Shown here: positions 6,662 through 14,541 of the stretch, piece after piece
How the letters are laid out: every line of letters starts with the position of its first letter
Numbering within the stretch: position 1 is the first letter of the stretch
DNA from: Candidatus Nanopelagicales bacterium
Lineage (GTDB): Bacteria; Actinomycetota; Actinomycetes; S36-B12
Assembly: GCA_938091275.1 (NCBI GenBank)
Contig: CALKMY010000095.1
Location: 1 to 19,445 of the forward strand
Reading direction: 5' to 3'
Length of the DNA: 19,445 nucleotides
Program-made: the position numbers and the translations under genes
The notes under the pieces: generated by a model
What the model was told of the DNA's origin: nothing
Databases searched by the model: none
Seen by the model: the letters and a program-made list of their open reading frames with translations, nothing else

Positions 6662-8316
6662 GCACCTTCCCAGCGCTCTGCGTGCACGTCATCCGCGTCC
6701 ACGATGCGATAGCCGTAGCCCTGTTCCGCGAGGAAGCGTTGCCGGTGCTGGGCGAAATCGGCGTCGACGGTGTCGCGCGTCACGATGGAGTAGAAGTGCG
6801 CCGTCCGACCGTCCGCCTTGGGTCGCAGGACCCGACCGAGTCGCTGTGCTTCCTCCTGGCGTGATCCGAAGGTCCCAGAGATTTGAATAGCGACCGCGGC
6901 TTCGGGTAGGTCGATGGAGAAGTTCGCCACCTTGCTGACGACCAGAACGTTTATCTCGCCCTCGCGAAATGATTGAAACAGTCGTTCGCGCTCCTTGATC
7001 GAGGTGTCTCCCGTGATCACGGGTGCATCGAGATGAGCGCTCACCTCCGCCAGTTGATCGAGGTACTGACCAATGACCAGCACCTGCTCACCGGAGTGGT
7101 GGGCGATGATCTCATCGATCAGACGATTCTTCTCGGGTGTGCAGGCGGCAAGCCGATACTTGTCTTCCGGCTCCGCCATCGCGTAGATCATTCGATCCGG
7201 CTCGGGCATGTCGACGCGGACTTCGACGCAATCGGCGGGAGCGATGTAGCCCTGGGCCTCGATCTCACGCCACGGTGCGTCGTAGCGCTTCGGGCCGATA
7301 AGGGAGAACACATCCGACTCACGGCCGTCCTCACGAACGAGCGTGGCGGTGAGTCCCAGACGACGTCGACTCTGAATGTCCGCCGTGAATCGAAAAATAG
7401 GAGCGGGCAGCAGGTGGACCTCGTCGTAGATGATCAGACCCCAATCGCGGGTGTCGAAAACCTCGAGGTGCGGGTAGATCCCTTTCCGCTTGGCGGTCAG
7501 CACTTGATACGTCGCAATCGTCACAGGGCGGATTTCCTTCTTGGATCCGGAGTACTCACCTATCTCGTCCGCCGTGAGCTCGGTACGACGAAGGAGTTCG
7601 TCCCGCCACTGTCGGGCCGCAACGGTGTTCGTCACCAGAATCAGGGTCGTTGCTTGGGCCAGAGACATGGCGAGAGCACCCACGATGGTCTTGCCGGCCC
7701 CGCACGGCAGCACCACCACTCCGGATCCGCCGTACCAGAATCCGTCGGCTGCCTCGACCTGATAGTCGCGCGGTTGCCATTCGGCCGTGTCCAGTGCGAT
7801 GGCGTGGCGCTCGCCGTCGACGTATCCCGCGACGTCTTCGGCCGGCCACCCGAGTTTGATGAGGGCTTGTTTCAGGTGGCCTCGTTCGCTGGGGTGCACG
7901 ATCACTGTCGTTTCATCGAGCCGCGTGCCGAGCAGTGGTGCGATCTTCTTGCTGCGGAGAACTTCCTCGAGAACAGCAACATCGATGGCCTGGAGTACGA
8001 GTCCGTGCGCCGGATCGTTGGCCAACTGCAGACGGCCGTAGCGCGCCATTGTGTCCGCAACGTCGATCAGGAGCGCATGGGGAACCGGATAACGCGAGTA
8101 ACGAATGAGTGTGTCGATGACCTGCTCGGCGTCGTGACCGGCTGCTCGCGCGTTCCACAATCCCAACGGGGTAAGCCGATAAGTGTGAATGTGTTCAGGA
8201 GCGCGCTCGAGTTCTGCAAATGGGGCTATTGCTTTGCGGCATTCGTCGGAGTCGGCGTGCTCGACCTCCAACAGCAGCGTCTTGTCACTTTGCACGATCA
8301 GAGGGCCATCGGTCAC
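6658..8316 (-). CDS. xpb: XPB/Rad25-type DNA repair helicase
   Basis: A superfamily 2 DNA helicase of the bacterial XPB (ERCC3) family; homologues unwind DNA 3' to 5' and are linked to nucleotide excision repair. The 552-residue protein has an N-terminal damage-recognition-like domain, then Walker A LPCGAGKT (203-210), DEVH box (298-301), LTATLVRED (about 322-330, including the XPB RED motif) and motif VI QRLGRVLRPK (491-500). The start is GTG 8316 (V-TDGPLIVQSDKTLLLEV), because the N-terminus of this family begins at TDGPLIVQSDKT; the longer frame to 8394 adds only unrelated residues. The GTG overlaps the TGA of the upstream M20 peptidase as GTGA, so the helicase appears translationally coupled to a metabolic gene. 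No intein is seen. Confidence 0.95.
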   Translation of the reverse strand: MTDGPLIVQSDKTLLLEVEHADSDECRKAIAPFAELERAPEHIHTYRLTPLGLWNARAAGHDAEQVIDTLIRYSRYPVPHALLIDVADTMARYGRLQLANDPAHGLVLQAIDVAVLEEVLRSKKIAPLLGTRLDETTVIVHPSERGHLKQALIKLGWPAEDVAGYVDGERHAIALDTAEWQPRDYQVEAADGFWYGGSGVVVLPCGAGKTIVGALAMSLAQATTLILVTNTVAARQWRDELLRRTELTADEIGEYSGSKKEIRPVTIATYQVLTAKRKGIYPHLEVFDTRDWGLIIYDEVHLLPAPIFRFTADIQSRRRLGLTATLVREDGRESDVFSLIGPKRYDAPWREIEAQGYIAPADCVEVRVDMPEPDRMIYAMAEPEDKYRLAACTPEKNRLIDEIIAHHSGEQVLVIGQYLDQLAEVSAHLDAPVITGDTSIKERERLFQSFREGEINVLVVSKVANFSIDLPEAAVAIQISGTFGSRQEEAQRLGRVLRPKADGRTAHFYSIVTRDTVDADFAQHRQRFLAEQGYGYRIVDADDVHAERWEGA

Positions 8317-9422
8317 GGGCGCGCTCCGATCAGATCCTGCAAAAGGCCGGCCAGTAGCCGTGAGCGCTCGTCCATGGCAGACACTGACGCCCATTCGTGG
8401 TCGGCGTGCGCACCGTCGCCGACGGCTCCGAGCCCATCGAGCGTTGGTACGCCTGCAGCGGCAGTTAAGTTTCCGTCACTGGCTCCACCGACCGCCCGGG
8501 ATGACAGTTCCGGCAGCCCCATGTTGTGAGCCACGCGCTGAGCGCGGGCGAACAGGTCGGCGGACAGGGCAGACTCCAGAGCGGATCGGTCGATGCCTCC
8601 ACTGATGGACCATCTGGCCTCGGGGTGTCGCAGTTCCCATGAACGAACGCCCATATCGATTCGCTCTTGCTCGGCGCGAGTCCAGGCTCGAACATCGACG
8701 GTTAACGCAGCCTCGGCGGGAACGGTGTTGGAGGTGGTGCCTGATGTCATCACGGTCGGGGTCACCGATGTGCCGAGGGAGCGGTCCGCCCAGGTGACCG
8801 CTTCGGTGATGAAGTGCGCTGCTTCGACGGATGCGTTTATCCCGCGCTCGGGGTCCAGACCTGCGTGCGCTGCTCGGCCGGTGAAGTTCAGGTGATACCA
8901 AGACGTGCCTTTGCGTTCGGTCTTCAACGCCCCGTCGGCCGATGGCTCGAGAACGAAGACGGCTTCCGCGTTGGTGATGGCTTCGGCGATCAGTTCGCGG
9001 GAGGCCATGGACCCTGTTTCCTCATCGGTTGTCAGCAGCATTCCGCAGGAACCCTCCGGGTGAGCTGACACCATGGATAACGCGGCCCAGCCTTGGACCA
9101 CTCCCGCCTTCATATCGAAGACCCCTGGGCCCGTCATTCGATCCCCATTCACCGCGAATGGGATGCGCTCCAGGGTTCCCACCGGCCACACCGTGTCCAG
9201 ATGCCCGAGAAGAAGTACCCGAGGGCTCGACGGTCCCCATCGCCAAACAGGTCGGCCACCGTGCTTCTCGATGCGTCCCGGCTCGGACAACCACGCGCGC
9301 GACAGCTCATTGGCGGCCTCGACCACCCCTGCACAGGCGGTGAGATCGTCGGTCGGGGATTCGACGGTCACCAGTTGGCGGGTCGCTTCGACGAGATCGT
9401 CGACGCGTAGGTGACCGTCCAT
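8313..9422 (-). CDS. M20-family metallopeptidase, probable N-acyl-L-amino acid hydrolase
   Basis: This 369-residue protein is a di-zinc M20 peptidase. Metal and catalytic motifs are LLGHLDTVWP (His74, Asp76), GPGVFDMKAG (bridging Asp103), TTDEETGS (catalytic Glu134, ligand Glu135), LEPS (Glu159) and GDGAHADHEW (His339). The dimerisation (lid) domain is at about 175-285, with GRAAHAG. Carboxypeptidase G2-like enzymes are the closest in feel. It is divergent, by 35 bp, from the GNAT and NSAR genes, and the three together match the succinyl-transfer, racemisation and desuccinylation pathway for D-amino acids; I infer it releases the L-amino acid from its N-succinyl form. ATG 9422 is preceded by GAGG 8 bases upstream. 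Other amidase substrates are possible. Confidence 0.85.
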   Translation of the reverse strand: MDGHLRVDDLVEATRQLVTVESPTDDLTACAGVVEAANELSRAWLSEPGRIEKHGGRPVWRWGPSSPRVLLLGHLDTVWPVGTLERIPFAVNGDRMTGPGVFDMKAGVVQGWAALSMVSAHPEGSCGMLLTTDEETGSMASRELIAEAITNAEAVFVLEPSADGALKTERKGTSWYHLNFTGRAAHAGLDPERGINASVEAAHFITEAVTWADRSLGTSVTPTVMTSGTTSNTVPAEAALTVDVRAWTRAEQERIDMGVRSWELRHPEARWSISGGIDRSALESALSADLFARAQRVAHNMGLPELSSRAVGGASDGNLTAAAGVPTLDGLGAVGDGAHADHEWASVSAMDERSRLLAGLLQDLIGARP

Positions 9423-9445
9423 CGGGTGAGCCTCGTTCCTCTCGC

Positions 9446-9451
9446 TACCGT
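9446..9451 (+). promoter_or_regulatory. -10 element TACCGT for a leaderless GNAT transcript
   Basis: TACCGT fits the actinobacterial -10 pattern TANNNT and lies exactly 6 bases before GTG 9458, the spacing expected if transcription starts on the start codon. No Shine-Dalgarno sequence is present in the 35-bp divergent gap, which supports leaderless initiation. Confidence 0.45.
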
Positions 9452-9457
9452 GCTGCC

Positions 9458-10297
9458 GTGAGCGTTGTCGATGATGCCTGGCGGGCTGCCGCGCTAGCCG
9501 AAGAGGCTGCGGGGGTATCCGTCCGGACCTTGGACGACCCTAATGACCAAGGCATCGCCGTGCGAATCTTCGATGAGGTGTGGCCTCCGGAATCTGGGGC
9601 AACCCATGTGAAGTCGAATCTTCTGCGGGCTCTGGTCCACTCTGGAGGCTACGTCGCCGCTGCGTTCGACGACACCCAACCGGTCGGTGCCGCGCTCGCC
9701 GTCGTCGGGAGGCACCGCGTGTCTGGACACGAATCTGGGAGCGGATCGCCGGAAGATGCGTCTTCGTGGCACGCACACCTGCACTCGCACATGGCCGGCG
9801 TTGTGGATGGGTATCGAAATCAGCACGTGGGCACGGCGATCAAATTGCACCAGCGAGCGTGGGCGCTTTCCTGTGGGATAGACACCGTGGTGTGGAGCTT
9901 CGATCCTCTCGTGCGTCGCAATGCGCGACTGAACGTACAAAAACTCGGCACCCACGTGCGGGACTACATGCCCAACTTCTACGGCAATATGGACGACGCC
10001 ATCAACGCCGGGGATCCGTCAGACCGCGTCTTCGCGTGGTGGATTCTCGATGGTGCGTCTGCGATCAGTGCCGCCCAGGCCCCCATCGCCGATGTCGACC
10101 CAGCGGACTTCGATGAGGCCCGCGTCATTGCCATCCCGGATGACATCGTGAGCCTGCGCACGGCCGATCCGGACCAGGCGCTTGAGTGGCGGATGAGGGT
10201 CCGTGAGCAGTTTCTTGATGCGTTGGAGCATGGATTTTCGGTGGTGGGGCTCGATCCGCACGGGTCGTATGTCCTGGCGAAAGGCTCACCCTCATGA
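9458..10297 (+). CDS. GNAT acyltransferase, probable D-amino acid N-succinyltransferase
   Basis: 279 residues resembling the 'predicted GNAT superfamily acetyltransferase' group (COG3375 as I recall). The core HSHMAGVVDGYRNQHVGTAIKLHQRAWAL (109-137) contains the acyl-CoA pyrophosphate-binding loop; it is followed by TVVWSFDPLVRRNARLNVQKLG (143-164) and NFYGNMDD. In Geobacillus a GNAT protein next to NSAR and an M20-type hydrolase succinylates D-amino acids, and the same three partners are found here. The succinyl donor and D-selectivity are inferred from context only. The start GTG 9458 appears leaderless. The TGA overlaps the ATG of the racemase gene (ATGA), so the two are co-translated. Confidence 0.8.
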   Translation: MSVVDDAWRAAALAEEAAGVSVRTLDDPNDQGIAVRIFDEVWPPESGATHVKSNLLRALVHSGGYVAAAFDDTQPVGAALAVVGRHRVSGHESGSGSPEDASSWHAHLHSHMAGVVDGYRNQHVGTAIKLHQRAWALSCGIDTVVWSFDPLVRRNARLNVQKLGTHVRDYMPNFYGNMDDAINAGDPSDRVFAWWILDGASAISAAQAPIADVDPADFDEARVIAIPDDIVSLRTADPDQALEWRMRVREQFLDALEHGFSVVGLDPHGSYVLAKGSPS

Positions 10298-11406
10298 CTA
10301 TCGACGCGTTACGCCTGCACTCGTTGCAGATGCCACTGGTGCGGCCTTTCCGCACGAGTTTCGGGACCCAACACGTGCGTGACGTGATGCTGGTCGAGGC
10401 CATCGACAGTGACGGCGTCCAGGGTTGGGGTGAGTGCGTCACGTTGGGTTGGCCGGGCTACAACGCCGAATACACTGCCGGGGCAATACAGGTGATCAAG
10501 GAGTACCTCGCACCGATTGTTCTGGGCAAGGACTGGACTCCCGACAGCGTTCATGCCGCCATGAAGGTGGTGCGTGGGCACCACATTGCCCGGGCCTCCG
10601 TTGGTACCGCTGTGCTCGACGTGTGGTTGCGTCGCGCCTCTACCTCGCTCGGTGACTACCTCGGAGCGACGCGTTCGGAAGTCGATTGCGGTGTGAGCGT
10701 GGGGATTCCAACATCGGAAAGCACCGAGGAACTCCTCGAAGAAGTGGGTATGTATGTGGATGCGGGCTACCGGCGCATCAAGTTGAAGATCGAACCCGGG
10801 TGGGATATCGAGCCGGTCGCCGCGGTGCGTGAGCGCTGGCCGACGATTCCGCTTCAGGTCGATGCCAACCAGGCCTATTCGCGGGAGCATGCCCACCACC
10901 TGGCCAGACTGGACGAATTCGATCTCTTGCTGATCGAGCAGCCGTTGGAAGAAGAGGATTGGTGGGGTCACACGCTTATCGCGCGTGCATGCTCCACCCC
11001 GATCTGCCTGGACGAATCAATCCTGTCGACGGAGTCGGCCGAGTCGGCGATCGAGTTCGGGGCCGCGTCGAACATCAATATCAAGCCGGGCCGGGTGGCC
11101 GGGTTTCTCGAAGCCAAGAAGATTCATGATCTGTGCCTGAGTCGAGAAGTCCCCGTGTGGTGCGGAGGGATGTTGGAGACCGGCATAGGTCGCGCAGCGA
11201 ATGTGGCTCTCGCGGCTCTGCCGGGATTCACGTTGCCGGGAGACACAAGCGCATCGAACAGGTACTACGCCGAAGATGTCACCGAGCCCTTCGTACTTCG
11301 CGACGGCCGGCTTGCAGTACCGACCGGGCCGGGTATCGGTGTCGTACCTATTCCGGAAAATCTCCGGTCGATGACCGTTGCGGTAGAGGAATTGACAAGT
11401 CCTTGA
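10294..11406 (+). CDS. N-acylamino acid racemase / o-succinylbenzoate synthase-family enolase
   Basis: 370 residues of the MenC/NSAR branch of the enolase superfamily, cytoplasmic. All catalytic residues are present: the KxK motif Lys163-Leu-Lys165, metal ligands Asp190 (VDANQAY), Glu215 (IEQPLEEED) and Asp240 (CLDES), and Lys264 (INIKPGRV). The segment GGMLETGIGRAANVALAALPGFTLPGDTSASNRYY is typical of this branch. The same fold can make o-succinylbenzoate for menaquinone or racemise N-succinylamino acids, and many members do both. The coupled GNAT gene and the M20 gene favour the racemase role; no other menaquinone gene is nearby. The 3' end stops 4 bases short of the convergent gene's stop, with no room for a separate terminator. 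Confidence 0.88.
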   Translation: MTIDALRLHSLQMPLVRPFRTSFGTQHVRDVMLVEAIDSDGVQGWGECVTLGWPGYNAEYTAGAIQVIKEYLAPIVLGKDWTPDSVHAAMKVVRGHHIARASVGTAVLDVWLRRASTSLGDYLGATRSEVDCGVSVGIPTSESTEELLEEVGMYVDAGYRRIKLKIEPGWDIEPVAAVRERWPTIPLQVDANQAYSREHAHHLARLDEFDLLLIEQPLEEEDWWGHTLIARACSTPICLDESILSTESAESAIEFGAASNINIKPGRVAGFLEAKKIHDLCLSREVPVWCGGMLETGIGRAANVALAALPGFTLPGDTSASNRYYAEDVTEPFVLRDGRLAVPTGPGIGVVPIPENLRSMTVAVEELTSP

Positions 11407-11410
11407 GATG

Positions 11411-13180
11411 TCAGGCGCTGATCTGAATCGCCACGACGCCGGAGATTCGAGAGACGGCCAGGGTGCGCACCTGTTCGGCGTGGTGGTCGTAGGCAGTGAG
11501 AGATCCTCCACCGAGACGAATGGGGTCGACCAGAAGAACGGCGGTGGACCCGTCTGACTCGGCGTGCGTCAGATGAACCGTCTCGTTGTGATCGATGGCG
11601 TACTTGACGCTGGCAACAACCGTCGAACTATCCATGCGCGGCACCTCGGAGATATCGATAGGCGCCTCGTCCACCCGGTCCCGGAGTTCCTCTGCTCGGA
11701 GCACCCGCAGGGTCTTGTCCACGGTTGCTGCCGTTGCCCGCGTGCGGGGCCGTCGCCTCGGGGCGGGTGGGCAAGGAGCAACGACGTCCGCGCGGACACC
11801 GGGCAAGGACCTGGCTGCGTCGGTGATCGCGTAGTTGACCGGCTGCGGGACATCCTTGGAGCTGATGGTGCGGAGAAACTCGATCCAGGTGTTCGGATCG
11901 GCATCGACCGCCAGCGCGCGGCGCAGTGACGCCCTTGATATCCGCAGCACGCATCCGTGCCCGCGGGATTCGACGTCCGCGAGGTCGCGCAGGGGTCTGC
12001 CCACGGCTGGAGTCAGCGGACCGGCCGCCACGATGGTGTGATCGGCTTGGATGAGAACCGTGTCGACCTCAGCGGCGAGATGAGCAGTGATGGCCTTGGC
12101 GAGTGCTGCAGAGTCCGAGGCGGCGGCCAATGCACGACCCGCACTGCTGAGCCCGCCACTGTTCAGAACTCCGAGGACCTCTGCTTCCTGGAACAGCGTG
12201 CGAAGGACAGAGGATCGTTTCGATCCACGGCGCCGAGGCCATCGGTAGTCGATGACTTCCAGCATCGTGTCGATGTCGCACGCACCCGCGGCCTCGTTGG
12301 CGATGGTCAGTAGATGGTGCCGCCAGGTGGCGGTGAACGGGTGCTCCTCGGTTACCAGCGGTTTGGCGGAGGTGACGCCCTGGCTGTCCCGCCATGTCTG
12401 TGCGAGGAGAGCCCAACGACGTCCGGGCGGGGTGCGACGCCAATCGTCGAAGGATTCAGTCGGCATCCATGCCACATCGGAGTCGGTCGCCCCGACAGCT
12501 AGCAGCCCCGCCGAATGCGCGATGTCGAGTGCGCAGGAAACGGCGAAGCGATCGGCACCAAGGTGCGCGGCAAGAGTGTCGAGCGCGCGGGTGGATAGAC
12601 CACCGGAACGAAGCACCGCACCCGGCTCCCGTCGCCACAGATCGCCGACTTCCTCAATGATCGAGATGGTGGAGCGCACGTGTGCCCCGGCCTGTTGATC
12701 GAGTGTGGTGTGTTCCTCTGCGCTACCGGGTGGCGCTGAGCACGCCGGAGGCGGCCAGGTCGGCGCGGGTGCCTGAGCAACCTGGTCTCGAACCGACGTC
12801 ACAACGTGGGTGCGTTCCTGCGTCCCCCACAACAAGGCCGCCGTGTGCAGGGCATCGACCGCGTGATGGACAGACGATGCGAAATCGGTGGCGTCTGCCG
12901 CGTCGACCCGGGCCACCACTTCGTCGATGAGCACGGGAATGGATGTTGGTTGTTCGGCGGTGAGTTCGCTTGCCACACGGAGAGTGAAGTGGTGAAGAAC
13001 ATCGACATCGTCCAGGTAACGAGCGATGGATGGACTCGTCGATGCACGGGTGGTTAACGCCCGCATGTCCGAGGGAATGGGGTGCACGAGATCGGGGCGT
13101 GCGTTCAACAGTGCGGAGATTTGATCGTCACTGCGGGAGCGGAGGTCCTCGGCGAGTGTCCGAGGTTGGGGTGAACTCAT
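11411..13180 (-). CDS. XPB/Ssl2-like helicase-C-domain protein with C-terminal WYL-like domain
   Basis: 589 residues. The N-terminal 360 residues are helical, with winged-helix-like stretches, and match the actinobacterial protein usually encoded next to the XPB helicase (Rv0862c type, from memory). From about 370 (VDTVLIQADHTIVAAGPL...) to 480 it has the 'helicase C-terminal XPB/Ssl2' domain. Walker A and DEAD motifs are absent, so it is not itself a helicase. Residues 519-586 resemble a WYL domain: KYAIDHNETVHLTH, VDPIRLGGGSLTAYD, then VRTLAVSRISGV. WYL domains sense ligands or nucleic acid, often in DNA-damage regulators. A role with XPB is inferred from family co-occurrence. The ATG start lies 4 bases after the stop of a small membrane protein gene. 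Confidence 0.82.
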   Translation of the reverse strand: MSSPQPRTLAEDLRSRSDDQISALLNARPDLVHPIPSDMRALTTRASTSPSIARYLDDVDVLHHFTLRVASELTAEQPTSIPVLIDEVVARVDAADATDFASSVHHAVDALHTAALLWGTQERTHVVTSVRDQVAQAPAPTWPPPACSAPPGSAEEHTTLDQQAGAHVRSTISIIEEVGDLWRREPGAVLRSGGLSTRALDTLAAHLGADRFAVSCALDIAHSAGLLAVGATDSDVAWMPTESFDDWRRTPPGRRWALLAQTWRDSQGVTSAKPLVTEEHPFTATWRHHLLTIANEAAGACDIDTMLEVIDYRWPRRRGSKRSSVLRTLFQEAEVLGVLNSGGLSSAGRALAAASDSAALAKAITAHLAAEVDTVLIQADHTIVAAGPLTPAVGRPLRDLADVESRGHGCVLRISRASLRRALAVDADPNTWIEFLRTISSKDVPQPVNYAITDAARSLPGVRADVVAPCPPAPRRRPRTRATAATVDKTLRVLRAEELRDRVDEAPIDISEVPRMDSSTVVASVKYAIDHNETVHLTHAESDGSTAVLLVDPIRLGGGSLTAYDHHAEQVRTLAVSRISGVVAIQISA

Positions 13181-13184
13181 GGCG

Positions 13185-13409
13185 CTATCGACGCACTTCC
13201 CGTCGGGCTCTCGATGAGCGCAGGAGACCGATGATCACGATCGCCAGGCCGACGCCCGTCAGCATCGACAAGAACCACCACACGCCGGACAGGCGAACCT
13301 CGGGAAGGAACAAGGGAGTCAAGGCCACCAGGGCGCATCCGAGGCCGATGATGGTGATCACGAGTCCTGCGCGCAGGAGCCGATCACCGTGGGGGGAGCC
13401 GCTTTTCAC
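13185..13409 (-). CDS. Small two-span membrane protein
   Basis: 74 residues from GTG 13409 (VKSGSPHGDRLLRAGLVI...). A longer frame to 13475 exists, but its extra residues lie in the promoter region of the divergent csp gene. Two hydrophobic spans, roughly LLRAGLVITIIGLGCALVAL and WWFLSMLTGVGLAIVIIGLL, are joined by a short loop, and the C-terminus is strongly basic (RSSRARREVRR), so both ends are probably cytoplasmic. It lies 4 bp upstream of the helicase-C/WYL-like gene and is probably co-transcribed with it. The family is not recognised. Confidence 0.7.
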   Translation of the reverse strand: MKSGSPHGDRLLRAGLVITIIGLGCALVALTPLFLPEVRLSGVWWFLSMLTGVGLAIVIIGLLRSSRARREVRR

Positions 13410-13455
13410 TCCACTAGCCTGCCATGCCCTGACAGTGAGGGGGTGTCCAAGGCCG

Positions 13456-13461
13456 TAAGAT
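13456..13461 (+). promoter_or_regulatory. Likely -10 (TAAGAT) of the csp promoter
   Basis: TAAGAT fits the TANNNT consensus and lies 44 bases before the csp start, giving a leader of about 37 nt with GAGGAG (13493-13498) 6 bases before GTG 13505. No convincing -35 at normal spacing is seen; CTGACA at 13429 is too far (21-bp spacer). Confidence 0.4.
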
Positions 13462-13504
13462 CGGGCGCCAAGCACCCACGGGGTGATCGAGCGAGGAGCG
13501 ACAG

Positions 13505-13885
13505 GTGCCGACAGGAATCGTGAAGTGGTACGACTCCGAGAAAGGGTTCGGCTTCATCACTGCCGATGACGGCGAGGACGTCTTTGTTCACGTATCGACG
13601 TTGCCGGACGGGGTCCCTGCGTTGCGTCCTGGCACGAAGGTGGATTTCGGAATCGTCGATGGGCGTCGCGGAAAGCAGGCGCTATCGGTCACCATTTTGG
13701 AAACCCCGTCCGTTGCGAAGGGTTCGCGTAAGCCGGCCGATGACATGGCCGTAATCATCGAAGACGTCATCAAGTTGCTCGATGGGATGTCCGGACAATT
13801 GCGACGAGGGCGGTACCCCTCCGATGACATGGCGCGCAAGGGTGCGGCTGTCTTGCGGGCCGTGGCAGACGACCTGGACGTGTAG
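13505..13885 (+). CDS. csp: Cold-shock domain protein with C-terminal extension
   Basis: Residues 1-66 are a cold-shock domain that binds single-stranded nucleic acid: GIVKWYDSEKGFGFITADDG with RNP1 (KGFGFI), and RNP2 in DVFVHVS. At 126 residues it is longer than the 65-70 residue classical proteins; residues 70-126 are a charged helical extension (DDMAVIIEDVIKLLDGMSGQL...DDMARKGAAVLRAVADDLDV) as found in the CspB-like long form of actinobacteria. The start is GTG 13505, preceded by GAGGAG at good spacing. The gene is divergent from the small membrane protein and is probably monocistronic; the next gene converges on it after 84 bases in which nothing else was seen. Confidence 0.92.
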   Translation: MPTGIVKWYDSEKGFGFITADDGEDVFVHVSTLPDGVPALRPGTKVDFGIVDGRRGKQALSVTILETPSVAKGSRKPADDMAVIIEDVIKLLDGMSGQLRRGRYPSDDMARKGAAVLRAVADDLDV

Positions 13886-13969
13886 CGCACCTGTCGACTC
13901 TGCCAGCGACGCAACCGGCAAGGCAGTTAGCGATACATCCGGCGCGAACCCCGCTGCAACGAGCGTCGA

Positions 13970-14455
13970 CTACGAGCGTTCGAGTCGGAAGACCCAGATG
14001 CCTTTCGCTGCATCACCACGGCCGGCGACCACCTGCAGGAGAACGCCATCGGGTGGAATTTCTTGTAAGTCCGGGTAGGTAAATCGGTAGTAGGTGGTTT
14101 CCAAAGGCGTCGACACCAAACGTTGCTGTCCGATCACCGGTGACCATCCTGAGTCGGCGACCACGGGATCGACACTGATGCCGATCGTCTCTCCGGGAAC
14201 CACGGGAATGCGCGGGACGTTGTCTCCGGTGCTGGCCTCGGCGATCAAGCTCTGGGCGCAGTCTCCGGGTTCGAGGGCCGGTGAATCGAACGCCCAGCAG
14301 ATTGCCTCTTGGAACTTCGTCGTGGTTCCGGCGAAAACGGATACGCCGGGCGCTGGCTTCTCGCACGCTGTCAGCGTCAATGCCGCGGCGGCGGCGATCA
14401 CCACGATCGACGCGATTCGACGGCCCCGGCGTACGGGGGACGGTGGAAGAGGCAT
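13970..14455 (-). CDS. Putative lipoprotein, DUF2771-like
   Basis: 161 residues with a basic N-terminus, a hydrophobic stretch and lipobox LTAC (Cys31), so the mature part is anchored outside the membrane. The mature region has two further cysteines (in AICWAF and GDCAQS) that could form a disulfide, then a beta-rich Ig-like region: VPGETIGISVDPVVADSGWSPV, TTYYRFTYPDLQEIPPDGVLLQVV. DUF2771 lipoproteins, as I remember them, sit beside DUF3027 genes in actinobacteria, as here; the sequence resemblance is moderate. ATG 14455 has no Shine-Dalgarno but a TAGTGT at leaderless spacing. Confidence 0.75.
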   Translation of the reverse strand: MPLPPSPVRRGRRIASIVVIAAAAALTLTACEKPAPGVSVFAGTTTKFQEAICWAFDSPALEPGDCAQSLIAEASTGDNVPRIPVVPGETIGISVDPVVADSGWSPVIGQQRLVSTPLETTYYRFTYPDLQEIPPDGVLLQVVAGRGDAAKGIWVFRLERS

Positions 14456-14461
14456 GGTCGG

Positions 14462-14467
14462 ACACTA
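14462..14467 (-). promoter_or_regulatory. -10 element TAGTGT for a leaderless lipoprotein transcript
   Basis: On the - strand TAGTGT is followed by exactly 6 bases (CCGACC) and the ATG at 14455. This is the geometry of leaderless actinobacterial promoters. It lies in the 86-bp gap shared with the divergent DUF3027 gene. Confidence 0.5.
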
Positions 14468-14529
14468 CCCGGATGCCGTACCGGCCTCCGGATGAGTGAC
14501 CCACCGACGGTGCGGGGTCCCGCGTGGGT

Positions 14530-14535
14530 CACAAT
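14530..14535 (+). promoter_or_regulatory. -10 element CACAAT for a leaderless DUF3027 transcript
   Basis: CACAAT lies 6 bases (CGTCCC) before GTG 14542. It supports that start over the upstream in-frame GTG at 14524, which would place the element inside the coding region. Confidence 0.45.
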
Positions 14536-14541
14536 CGTCCC

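Noticed and set aside
6973..8529. 518-codon open frame on the + strand
   Set aside because: It lies wholly antisense to the well-supported XPB helicase and the end of the M20 gene. Its translation shows no family features and it arises from codon bias on the other strand.
13886..13969. Terminator between the csp and lipoprotein genes
   Set aside because: CTGCC and GGCAG can pair, but the loop is long, the stem is five bases and no T-run follows.
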